From JANNFX01 sp031380225 (GTDB lineage Bacteria; Pseudomonadota; Alphaproteobacteria; Rhizobiales; Hyphomicrobiaceae), in the NCBI GenBank assembly GCA_031380225.1, contig JANNFX010000176.1, forward strand, positions 1 to 28,289: a stretch of DNA of 28,289 nucleotides. The letters are read 5' to 3'. Both the position numbers and the translations under genes were made by a program. Below the pieces are notes generated by a model. It saw only the letters and a program-made list of their open reading frames with translations. It ran no database searches and was not told the origin of the DNA. The stretch's first letter is position 1; the number at the start of each line of letters is the position of its first letter. Below, one piece after another: positions 9,093 to 16,999 of the stretch.

Positions 9093-9611
9093 ATGCGTGT
9101 TATCAAGATCGAGCTGCCAGCGGTGCTGAGCGCGGCCGATCCGAATATTAGTTTGGCATCGGAAGAAATCCGCAACCAATTGTTTCGTGAATTGAAGGCG
9201 CTCGATACCGAATTGAGCGAAGCTGTCAGGCAAAAGGCCAAGACCTATTTCCCGGAGACGTATTCCGTTTTCGTGCGCACGCTGTTGTCGCCGGAAAAGT
9301 CCGGCACCATGACGGAAATGTGGATTGTTGATCCCAATATACGTTGGCCGATGGGGCTTTTGACGCGGCGCTCGTGGACCTTGTTCATCCCGATTTTGGC
9401 CCATGTCGCCAGCGAGTCGATGCGCTCGCGCTTCGAAGGCGTGGTCTTCGACATGCGCGAGGACGCCGCCAAGGTGACAGTGATGGCGCCGTCGCGCGCC
9501 TGGCATGATCCGGTCGTTATCGCGATCGCAGCGATGGCAGTCGCGTCGCTGTTCTGGATTTACGTCTACCCGCATCTGGTGCCAGCGATGGCGAGTGTGG
9601 TCGGGCCGTAG
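9093..9611 (+). CDS. Hypothetical protein with one C-terminal membrane segment
   Basis: I do not recognise this 172-residue protein. It begins MRVIKIELPAVLSAADPN, preceded by a good GGGAGA Shine-Dalgarno 5 bp before the ATG. The N-terminal two thirds look soluble and mixed alpha/beta, with a charged helix around residues 28-50 rich in Glu, Leu and Arg. A hydrophobic segment beginning VVIAIAAMAVASLFW at about residues 139-161 is followed by a short tail, so the protein is probably tail-anchored with the N-terminus in the cytoplasm. It has no signal peptide and no cysteines. It lies 163 bp after mfd on the same strand, with repeat-rich DNA after it, so it may be a single-gene unit. Confidence 0.65.
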   Translation: MRVIKIELPAVLSAADPNISLASEEIRNQLFRELKALDTELSEAVRQKAKTYFPETYSVFVRTLLSPEKSGTMTEMWIVDPNIRWPMGLLTRRSWTLFIPILAHVASESMRSRFEGVVFDMREDAAKVTVMAPSRAWHDPVVIAIAAMAVASLFWIYVYPHLVPAMASVVGP

Positions 9612-9678
9612 GGGCAGGCGGGGCCGGTTAGGAGCGAAGCACTCGGCATGAGTGTGAAGCAACGTAATCCGCGGAGAG

Positions 9679-9748
9679 ATGGGGTCAGACCCCTCACACT
9701 GATGGCAGAGTTGAAGCCGGACCAATTGTGTGAGGGGTCTGACCCCAT
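9679..9748. repeat. 70-bp palindromic repeat element, copy 1
   Basis: Two perfect 21-bp inverted arms (9679-9699 and 9728-9748) flank a 28-bp loop. Each arm contains the smaller palindrome GGGGTCnGACCCC followed by TCACAC or its complement, so each arm could also fold alone. A 70-bp relative lies at 24170-24239. The loops align only when one copy is reversed, sharing AATTGRTCCRG, so this is a real repeat family and not chance. It resembles REP/MITE-type extragenic palindromes. No transposase is in the window. Confidence 0.85.
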
Positions 9749-9825
9749 TTTGCCGGATCACGCCAAACTAACGCGATAGAAAAATCTGACGGGTAACCAC
9801 GGTAAAGCGCGATCATCTTTGCTTG

Positions 9826-9974
9826 GGGCGGGTTAAAAGAGCGGCATACGGAGCATGACGTGATGTAACCCGCCGGCGATTTCCCAACTCGCACCCGCGG
9901 CTTGTGCAAGATTCGATACCGCCGGCGGGTTACGCCGCGGCGCGCCTTTGGCACGGCTCGGCTTTAACCCGCCC
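9826..9974. repeat. Nested palindromic element before metH
   Basis: The outer arms are GGGCGGGTTAAA at 9826-9837 and its perfect complement at 9963-9974 (12 bp). The inner arms are GTAACCCGCCGGCG at 9865-9878 and its perfect complement at 9920-9933 (14 bp). All four arms share the core AACCCGCC or its complement, so the element consists of one repeated word in alternating orientations. Motifs of this sort, reading GTAGGGCGGGTTA, are common extragenic repeats in Proteobacteria. There is one copy in this window. Confidence 0.75.
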
Positions 9975-9980
9975 TACAAG

Positions 9981-10013
9981 TGGGTAATTTCTCTAAGGAT
10001 TTCAGAGAACCCA
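9981..10013 (+). other. Hairpin in the metH upstream region
   Basis: Stems TGGGT (9981-9985) with ACCCA (10009-10013) and TCTCT (9990-9994) with AGAGA (10004-10008) enclose a 9-nt loop, with a 4-nt one-sided bulge. There is no T-run, so it is not a normal intrinsic terminator. It lies 116 bp before the metH ATG and directly after the nested palindrome. It may be a leader structure or the end of the repeat element. I could not match it to a SAM, SAH or cobalamin riboswitch. Confidence 0.35.
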
Positions 10014-10128
10014 TGCGGCGGTGCATCTGGCGACAAAGGGCGTTAGTTGGGGTAGGGACTAGGGCAAATCACGCCTTAAAGTATCATCCTGTCACGCCTA
10101 GCTGACTTATCCGGGGCCTGCCGCTCAC

Positions 10129-12870
10129 ATGACCATTGCCAACTCCCAAGACGCTTCCAACGGCGTCCTCGACGAAGCCCCGCGCACGTCTGCTGCGACC
10201 ACGTTTATCAACGTCGGGGAACGCACCAACGTCACCGGCTCGGCCAAGTTCCGCAAGTTGATCGAGGCCAACGATTATCAGGCCGCACTTTCGGTCGCCC
10301 GCCAGCAGGTCGAAAGTGGCGCCCAGATCATCGACATCAACATGGATGAGGGCCTGCTCGATTCTGAAAAGGCGATGGCGACGTTCCTTAACATGATCGC
10401 GTCCGAGCCCGACATCAGCCGCGTGCCGGTCATGATCGACAGCTCGAAGTGGACCGTCATTGAAGCCGGTCTCAAGTGCGTGCAGGGCAAGGCCATCGTC
10501 AATTCGATATCGATGAAGGAAGGCGAAGAACAGTTTCTTGATCACGCCAAGAAAGTTCTGCGTTACGGCGCCGCCGTCGTCGTCATGGCGTTCGACGAGC
10601 AGGGCCAGGCTGACACGGTCGAACGCAAGGTGTCGATCTGCGAACGGGCTTACAAACTTCTGACCGAGAAGGTTGGCTTTCCGCCCGAAGACATTATCTT
10701 CGATCCCAACATTTTTGCGGTCGCCACCGGCATTGAAGAACACAACGGCTATGGCATAGCTTTCATCGAGGCCACGCGTCAGATCAAAGAAAAGATGCCG
10801 CTCACTCACATTTCAGGCGGCGTATCGAATCTTTCATTCAGCTTCCGCGGCAACGAGCCAGTGCGCGAGGCCATGCATTCGGTGTTCCTGTATCACGCCA
10901 TTCAAGCCGGCATGGATATGGGCATCGTCAATGCAGGTCAGCTGGCTTTGTATGATGATATTCCGGCCGAACTGCGTGAACTCTGCGAAGACGTCGTCCT
11001 CAACCGCCGCGATGATGCGACCGACCGGCTGCTCGATGCGGCGCCGCGGTATAAGGGCGACGGCGCCAAGCGCGTCGAAAAGGATCTGAAGTGGCGTGAC
11101 TCGTCCGTTGAAGACCGGCTCACGCATTCGCTGGTCCATGGCATCACCGACTTTATCGAAATCGATACCGAAGAAGCCCGTCAGAAGCTGCCTAAGCCGC
11201 TGCACGTGATCGAAGGCCCGCTGATGGCCGGCATGAACGTCGTTGGCGACTTGTTTGGCGCCGGCAAAATGTTCCTGCCGCAGGTCGTGAAATCCGCGCG
11301 CGTGATGAAGCAAGCTGTTGCCTATCTGCAGCCGTACTTGGAAGAAGAAAAGAAAGCGTCAGGTATTGAATCGCAGCCGTCCGCCGGCAAAATTTTGATG
11401 GCAACCGTCAAAGGTGACGTTCACGACATTGGCAAAAACATTGTCGGCGTCGTGCTGCAGTGTAACAACTACGAGGTCATCGACCTCGGCGTCATGGTTC
11501 CAGCTGCCAAGATCCTCGAAACCGCCAAGCGTGAGAAGGTCGATATTGTCGGTCTGTCAGGCCTGATCACACCGTCGCTTGATGAAATGTGCTTCGTTGC
11601 TGCTGAAATGGAGCGCGAGGGCTTTTCGTGCCCGCTCTTAATTGGTGGCGCTACGACCAGCCGCGTCCACACCGCTGTTAAGATCAATCCGAACTACCAT
11701 GCCGGCCAGGCGATTTACGTTCTAGATGCCAGCCGCGCAGTCGGCGTCGTTTCGAACCTGCTGTCGGAAACTGAGAGCAAACCGTACGTCGACAACATCA
11801 GAATCGAATACGCGAAAGTCCGCGAGGCCCATCTCGCCAACGAGATCAAAAAGCGGCGCATTACATTGGCGCAGGCGCGCTCGAACACCTTCAAATGCGA
11901 TTGGGATACGTTCACAGCGACCAAGCCGTCATTCTTGGGCACGAAGACATTCTCGTCCTACAACCTCGCCGAGTTGGTGCCCTACATCGATTGGACGCCG
12001 TTCTTCCAAACCTGGGAATTGGCCGGGCGTTATCCGCAAATTCTGAAAGACAACAAAGTCGGAATCGAAGCGCAGAAGTTGTTCAACGATGCGCAAGTGA
12101 TCTTGAAGAATATGGTCGACGGCAAGTGGGCCGGCGCCAATTCCGTCGTCGGCTTCTGGCCGGCGAACAGCATCGGTGACGACATCGAACTTTACACGGC
12201 CGATGATCGAAAAACGCGCCTCGTCATGTTGCACACCTTGCGCCAGCAGATGGCGCGTGATCCGGCGCGCGACCGCGCCCACACCGCGCTTGCCGATTTT
12301 ATCGCACCGAAAGTCAGCGGCCGCGCCGACTACATCGGTGCGTTCGCCGTCACGACCGGCATCGGTGAGGCCGAAGCCAAGGAAAAACATTTCGCAAAGA
12401 CCGACGATTACAGCCGCATCATCTTCCAGGCCCTATGCGATCGCTTGGCTGAAGCCTTCGCTGAGCGTATGCATGAGCGCGTGCGCAAAGAACTGTGGGG
12501 GTATGCGAAAAGCGAGACGCTCTCGAACGACGATATGATCCTTGAGAAGTACCAAGGCATCCGCCCCGCACCTGGCTATCCAGCCCAGCCCGATCATACT
12601 GAAAAGGCGACGATCTGGACGCTTATGGATGTTGAGGCCGCAGCTGGCATCAAGTTGACTGAGAGCTACGCCATGTGGCCCGGCTCAGCAGTCTCAGGCC
12701 TCTATTTCTCGCATCCCGAAAGTTACTATTTTGGCGTCGGCAAGGTCGAGCGCGACCAGACCGAAGACTATGCGCGCCGCAAAGGCTGGACGGTCGAAGA
12801 AGCCGAACGCTGGCTGGCACCGGTTCTCAATTATGACCCTGCCAGCCTCCGCAAGCCGAAGGTGGCATAG
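10129..12870 (+). CDS. metH: Cobalamin-dependent methionine synthase, lacking the homocysteine domain
   Basis: MetH transfers the methyl group of 5-methyltetrahydrofolate to homocysteine through cob(I)alamin. The product has 913 residues, against about 1200-1260 for full-length MetH. It opens almost directly in the folate-binding TIM barrel (FINVGERTNVTGSAKF at about residue 25). The cobalamin-binding domain follows, with DVHDIGKN near residue 430 carrying the cobalt-ligating histidine, plus GLSGLITPS and GGATTSR. The C-terminal AdoMet reactivation domain holds RPAPGYP near 811 and SYAMWPGSAVSGLYF. The N-terminal zinc/homocysteine-binding barrel is absent, and no trace of it is seen in the 517 bp upstream. 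Some Alphaproteobacteria split MetH into two proteins, so a separate homocysteine subunit is probably encoded elsewhere. The start is an ATG at 10129 with a weak ribosome-binding site. Confidence 0.95.
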   Translation: MTIANSQDASNGVLDEAPRTSAATTFINVGERTNVTGSAKFRKLIEANDYQAALSVARQQVESGAQIIDINMDEGLLDSEKAMATFLNMIASEPDISRVPVMIDSSKWTVIEAGLKCVQGKAIVNSISMKEGEEQFLDHAKKVLRYGAAVVVMAFDEQGQADTVERKVSICERAYKLLTEKVGFPPEDIIFDPNIFAVATGIEEHNGYGIAFIEATRQIKEKMPLTHISGGVSNLSFSFRGNEPVREAMHSVFLYHAIQAGMDMGIVNAGQLALYDDIPAELRELCEDVVLNRRDDATDRLLDAAPRYKGDGAKRVEKDLKWRDSSVEDRLTHSLVHGITDFIEIDTEEARQKLPKPLHVIEGPLMAGMNVVGDLFGAGKMFLPQVVKSARVMKQAVAYLQPYLEEEKKASGIESQPSAGKILMATVKGDVHDIGKNIVGVVLQCNNYEVIDLGVMVPAAKILETAKREKVDIVGLSGLITPSLDEMCFVAAEMEREGFSCPLLIGGATTSRVHTAVKINPNYHAGQAIYVLDASRAVGVVSNLLSETESKPYVDNIRIEYAKVREAHLANEIKKRRITLAQARSNTFKCDWDTFTATKPSFLGTKTFSSYNLAELVPYIDWTPFFQTWELAGRYPQILKDNKVGIEAQKLFNDAQVILKNMVDGKWAGANSVVGFWPANSIGDDIELYTADDRKTRLVMLHTLRQQMARDPARDRAHTALADFIAPKVSGRADYIGAFAVTTGIGEAEAKEKHFAKTDDYSRIIFQALCDRLAEAFAERMHERVRKELWGYAKSETLSNDDMILEKYQGIRPAPGYPAQPDHTEKATIWTLMDVEAAAGIKLTESYAMWPGSAVSGLYFSHPESYYFGVGKVERDQTEDYARRKGWTVEEAERWLAPVLNYDPASLRKPKVA

Positions 12871-12952
12871 GGAGTCGCTTCACCTGCCCACTCTGGATAA
12901 TGTGCAGCGACTGCAGTGTGGCTCTTGACGCTCCACACATTTACACAAGCGG

Positions 12953-13120
12953 TATGTGTTCCGTCTCGGGTTCGCGATTTCAAACCGATATAAGATCAGC
13001 TTTTGGGATGGCGCTATACTGGCCGCCGCGGAAGCAATCGGCGCGCCAATGCTGTATTCTGAAGACCTGAATCACGGTCAAGCCTACGGGCCGGTCAAAG
13101 TTGTCAATCCGTTTCGGTAA
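12953..13120 (+). pseudogene. C-terminal relic of a PIN-domain (VapC-like) toxin
   Basis: Reading the frame that ends at the TAA at 13118-13120 gives a 55-residue stretch containing RYKISFWDGAILAAAEAIGA, then MLYSEDLNHGQAYG and VVNPFR. This matches the end of PIN-domain ribonucleases: the xSFWDAxI helix with its acidic metal ligand, the LYSEDLxxGQ strand and turn, and the final NPF. There is no start codon in frame before it, a TGA interrupts the frame at 12926, and the N-terminal half with the first catalytic aspartate is missing. No antitoxin gene is adjacent. It lies in the 274-bp gap between metH and the convergent EAL gene, so it looks like the remnant of a lost toxin-antitoxin module. 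Confidence 0.75.
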
Positions 13121-13144
13121 GCGGTCGCCGCGCCAGCTTTGACC

Positions 13145-16100
13145 CTACCGCCCGCTTGCTGGTTTGGCGAACAACGGAATTGGTTTGGGTTGATTGGGGT
13201 CAACCGGGGCACCGGCAAGCCGTGCCAGGCTATTGGCAATCGATGGCGGCAGTTTCGAAAAATCAATGGGGATTGTTTTCGGCTCTTGCATTCCCGGCAT
13301 CGGCAGCTGGGGCGACTGCGGAAAACTGGAGGCGTGCGGAATTGATGCCGCTGCCGGTGGCAACTCCATCGTCACCGGGATTGAAAGTTGCGAGAGGAGA
13401 TGGCTGGCCTGGGCATCGAATTTGGCGTTGGCCGCAGCCTGAAGCTGATCGATTGGCTCAAGCGCCTTGGCCAAGTCTTCGAAGTTTTGCTCGGCGCCGG
13501 CTGGCGGAAATTGTGACAGCGCGCCAGCCAGCGTTTGGGCGTTCATTCCGGCGTGCGCCCCGGCGTCGTCTGGAAGTGCTGCCGCTAACTGAGCGAAATT
13601 GCTAGTACGATGATGGGCGCCATTCGGCGCTAGCGGCGGCGGCATAAACAGCTGCATGGGGTGGCCGCCGCTTTCGCTACTCTGGACGTCGTGATGCCCG
13701 CCGTTGCCAAACACGGACGCCAAATCTGGCGCATCGTGACCGCTGGGCAGCGGCGGCGGGCCTGGCATCTGAAATGGCGCCAGACCTTCAATGAGCGGAT
13801 TGGGTCCGAGTTGGGTCAATTGGACGGGGGGTTGTACCAGGCCCGGCGGTGGCGCCGCAGCTGGTCGAGAACGATTGATCCTGGAAATAGCCGGGTTCTG
13901 GCTGTTTGGCCGTGGCTTAGAGGCCACCGCTGCCATGGCCGCCATCGCTGCCGCGCCAAGGGCCGCCGTGGTGGCGTTGCCGCCATCTTTGCTTTGCCCT
14001 GACATGACGGGCGGCTCAGGCCTGTCGGCATTTTTTGATTTGGTTTTGGCGCGGAATAGCGCCCGCGGCTGCATCTTGCTTTCCGACTTGCGGATTTGGC
14101 GCAGCATCTGGATGACGTCTTTGTCCGGCACGGCCTCGCCGAAATAGTAGCCTTGCGCGTACTCGCATTCGATGCCGCGCAAGAAACTGGCGTCTTCTGC
14201 AGTTTCAACGCCCTCGGCTACAACCTTTTTTCCGAGTTCGTGAGCCAGCGCCACCATCGACCGGACGATGGTCGCGTTCGCACTTTGCAGGCCGCCGCCC
14301 GAATGAATGAGCGAGCGGTCAATTTTGATGGAGTCAAACGGGAACTGATGCAGGTAAGCGAGCGACGAATATCCGGCGCCAAAGTCATCAAGAGCTAGTT
14401 CCGCGCCCGTGCCCCGCAATTGGTCCAGCATCCCTGCTGCTTGTTCTGGATTCTCCATCACCAGGCTTTCAGTGATTTCCAGTTTCAAAGTGCCCGGCGG
14501 TAGAATTGACCGGCCCAGCAGGCTTCTCACTTCCTGAACGAGATCGTCACGCAACAGTTGCCGGCGCGAGACATTGATCGAAACGAACAGCGGCCGCTCT
14601 GTGCGCGGTAACTCTTGCTGCCACTGCACGGCATCCTTGACCGCCCGGTTGAGGACGTAGGAGCCGAGTTTAAGGATGAGATCAGAATCTTCGGCTATCG
14701 GCACGAACGCCGCTGGATTGATCAGGCCCTGCTTGGGATGATCCCAACGAACGAGCGCCTCGAAACCAGCCAGCTCTTCGGTGGCAAGTGAGACTATCGG
14801 CTGGTAGAAAACGCGGATCTGGTTTTTCTCGAGCGCCTTGCGGAGTTCCGTTTCGATGACCACGCGGTCATCGCGCTCGGCCCGCATCTGCGGTTTGAAC
14901 ACTTCAATACGGTCTGTGCCACCGCGCTTGGCGAGATAAAGTGCGCTTTCCGATTCTTTCAGCAGGTCATGTCCCGACGCCTGCTCACCATCATAAATGG
15001 CGATGCCGAGCGAGCCCGTCAGCACGACTTCTTGTCCCGCAATCTTGATCGGCGAACGCAGGCTGCGGCGGATGCGTTCGGCAAGTGCCGCGATATCAGA
15101 GGCGCTCTGTTCGGCAATCAGCAGGATGCCGAATTGGTCGCCGCCAATGCGGGATAGCGTGTCATGATCGCCAATGTGGCGCTGTAAGCGGCGCGCGACC
15201 GTCAACAACAAGCTATCGCCGACAACAAGACCATATGAGGTGTTGACGCTTTTGAATTTGTCGATGCCAACTGAAATTAGTGTCGGGCGAATTCTGGGCT
15301 CGGACTTTGCGCGCAGCATTGCGGTCGACATGCGGTCAAGCAGCAGCTCGCGATGCGGCAGGCCGGTTATGGAGCACTTGACCGCATTCTGCACCAAGCG
15401 CTCGTGCGCACGGCGCGTGTCGGTGACGTCGCGCATCAGACCAACACAGCGCAGCGTCTTGGGATCGTCGGTCGGCACACTCGCCGCTTCAATCTCGAAC
15501 CAACGATAGCTGTTATCGGCGTGCCGCATCCGGAAATTGACCGAAATCTCGCCGCCGTTGCGCTCGCGCAGACCCCAAAGCGTTAAGCGAAACCGCTCGC
15601 GGTCAGCTTCGTTGATGTGGCGCAGGAAGTCTTCGGTTTTGCCGGTCAGTTCGCCGGGTGACAGGCCGAGCGTGTCTTCGATGCTGGCGTCGGTTTTGAT
15701 TTCATCGCGCCGCGTATTCCATTCCCAAACCGAGGCACCGGCCGCATCAACGGCGAGTGAGCGCATCTGCAAGTCAGATGGCGCACCGGCAAAAACCGGA
15801 TCAACCGAGCGGAACGCGTATTGCGTCACCGTAAAACCGATCAAGAGTAGGATCAGCACGAGACCAGCGACCAGCGCCGAGACCGACATTTCGTTGGTCA
15901 ATCGGCCTGACAACACCATGCCGGCCGCAAAGATCCAGACGTTAAAGAGTGTCCACGTCGGCACCAGCGATAGCGCGCGGTCTTGGCCGCGGAGAGCCAG
16001 ATAGATCACCAAACCCGATCCGATGAGGCCGATTAAGCCAAACGACACACGTGCGAACGTGGCGGCAAGGCGTGGATCGATAATGGCAATTGCAATGAGC

Positions 16101-16999
16101 GAAACTTGCGCCAGCATCCAGACGCTGACAAGCATACGCACCATGCCGCCCCACAGTACCAGGCGCAGGAAGACGTGTAAGAAAACTACCAGCGAGAACG
16201 CCAGCGCGGCTTCAGAGGCCGCTCGATAAACTGCGTAATCCTCGGCCTTCAACTGGAATAGTTTATGGAAGAAGCCGAAGTCGACACACAGGTAAGCCAA
16301 CGCGCACCAGCAAACCAGCGCCGAGGCCGGGAACACCAACTTGTGGTTGGCGGCAAAAATTGCAGTCAGGAACACGGCTAGCAAGCCGGTTAGGCCGAGC
16401 AGCACGCCGTTGAACATCAACCGGTCGCGGACCTTCAATTCGTATTCGAGTGGCTTCCACAGCGACACGCGCGCGAAGTGGCCTGATGCCAATTCGGCAA
16501 CATAGGTGATGGTCTGGCCGGGTTCCAACGTGATGCGGAACACGTCGGCCCGGTCGCTCTTGATGCGTTCGGGAACAAAGCCCAGCGACGGCGTGATGCT
16601 TTCGATGCGGCGTGCGTCGAGGTCGGGCCAGACAACACCGGATCCAGACGCGGTATACCGGTCGGCAGCAAGCCAGCGTTCGATTGGTTTGTCGCTCGGG
16701 TTCGAGAGCGCGAAGACGATCCAGTTGGGATTGGTGCCGGCGAGCGTCGCGCTCACTGCCATGCGTGAAACCGCACCATCTGGTCCTGCGGCGGTATCGA
16801 CCTGCAGACGGTCACCGCGGCCTTCGTAAGCTTCACCGAGCGCGGTCAATTCGATGCGGTCTTGGTCAGGCGAAACGATGATTGGTTGCACGGCGAATCC
16901 CGGCGGCGCCGAAATTGCGGCCAACACAAACACGGCCACGACGGCGCTGACGAGCGCCCTCGAAATCATGCTTATGGTGATCGCGATTGCGCCCTTCAC
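13145..16999 (-). CDS. Membrane PAS-GGDEF-EAL protein, predicted c-di-GMP phosphodiesterase
   Basis: Large inner-membrane signalling protein of 1284 residues from GTG 16999. That start has GGAGG with a 6-bp spacer and overlaps the stop of the GNAT gene (GTGA). An N-terminal signal or membrane segment is followed by an extracytoplasmic domain to about 190 and a block of about seven membrane helices to about 400, like 7TMR-DISM receptors. A PAS domain with a PAC-like end spans about 415-530. The GGDEF domain (540-695) is degenerate: GGDQF near 618, VNT for IND, and GL for GH. The EAL domain (715-965) keeps its catalytic set: EALVRW, SINVS, ITES, DDFGAGYSS, IKIDR, AEGVE and AQG. Cyclic-di-GMP hydrolysis is therefore the likely activity. 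A Pro/Ala/Gln-rich tail of about 310 residues follows and is unlike the family. Confidence 0.9.
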   Translation of the reverse strand: MKGAIAITISMISRALVSAVVAVFVLAAISAPPGFAVQPIIVSPDQDRIELTALGEAYEGRGDRLQVDTAAGPDGAVSRMAVSATLAGTNPNWIVFALSNPSDKPIERWLAADRYTASGSGVVWPDLDARRIESITPSLGFVPERIKSDRADVFRITLEPGQTITYVAELASGHFARVSLWKPLEYELKVRDRLMFNGVLLGLTGLLAVFLTAIFAANHKLVFPASALVCWCALAYLCVDFGFFHKLFQLKAEDYAVYRAASEAALAFSLVVFLHVFLRLVLWGGMVRMLVSVWMLAQVSLIAIAIIDPRLAATFARVSFGLIGLIGSGLVIYLALRGQDRALSLVPTWTLFNVWIFAAGMVLSGRLTNEMSVSALVAGLVLILLLIGFTVTQYAFRSVDPVFAGAPSDLQMRSLAVDAAGASVWEWNTRRDEIKTDASIEDTLGLSPGELTGKTEDFLRHINEADRERFRLTLWGLRERNGGEISVNFRMRHADNSYRWFEIEAASVPTDDPKTLRCVGLMRDVTDTRRAHERLVQNAVKCSITGLPHRELLLDRMSTAMLRAKSEPRIRPTLISVGIDKFKSVNTSYGLVVGDSLLLTVARRLQRHIGDHDTLSRIGGDQFGILLIAEQSASDIAALAERIRRSLRSPIKIAGQEVVLTGSLGIAIYDGEQASGHDLLKESESALYLAKRGGTDRIEVFKPQMRAERDDRVVIETELRKALEKNQIRVFYQPIVSLATEELAGFEALVRWDHPKQGLINPAAFVPIAEDSDLILKLGSYVLNRAVKDAVQWQQELPRTERPLFVSINVSRRQLLRDDLVQEVRSLLGRSILPPGTLKLEITESLVMENPEQAAGMLDQLRGTGAELALDDFGAGYSSLAYLHQFPFDSIKIDRSLIHSGGGLQSANATIVRSMVALAHELGKKVVAEGVETAEDASFLRGIECEYAQGYYFGEAVPDKDVIQMLRQIRKSESKMQPRALFRAKTKSKNADRPEPPVMSGQSKDGGNATTAALGAAAMAAMAAVASKPRPNSQNPAISRINRSRPAAAPPPGLVQPPVQLTQLGPNPLIEGLAPFQMPGPPPLPSGHDAPDLASVFGNGGHHDVQSSESGGHPMQLFMPPPLAPNGAHHRTSNFAQLAAALPDDAGAHAGMNAQTLAGALSQFPPAGAEQNFEDLAKALEPIDQLQAAANAKFDAQASHLLSQLSIPVTMELPPAAASIPHASSFPQSPQLPMPGMQEPKTIPIDFSKLPPSIANSLARLAGAPVDPNQPKPIPLFAKPASGR

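Noticed and set aside
9679..9974. Repeats considered as a CRISPR array
   Set aside because: The repeats are inverted rather than direct, have no regular spacers and no cas genes nearby.
9612..10128. Possible SAM, SAH or cobalamin riboswitch before metH
   Set aside because: I looked for the conserved cores, including a B12-box, and saw none. The region is explained by palindromic repeats and one simple hairpin.
10084..10809. Reading frame of 241 codons antisense to metH
   Set aside because: It is the complement of the MetH folate domain. Such frames are common opposite GC-rich genes.
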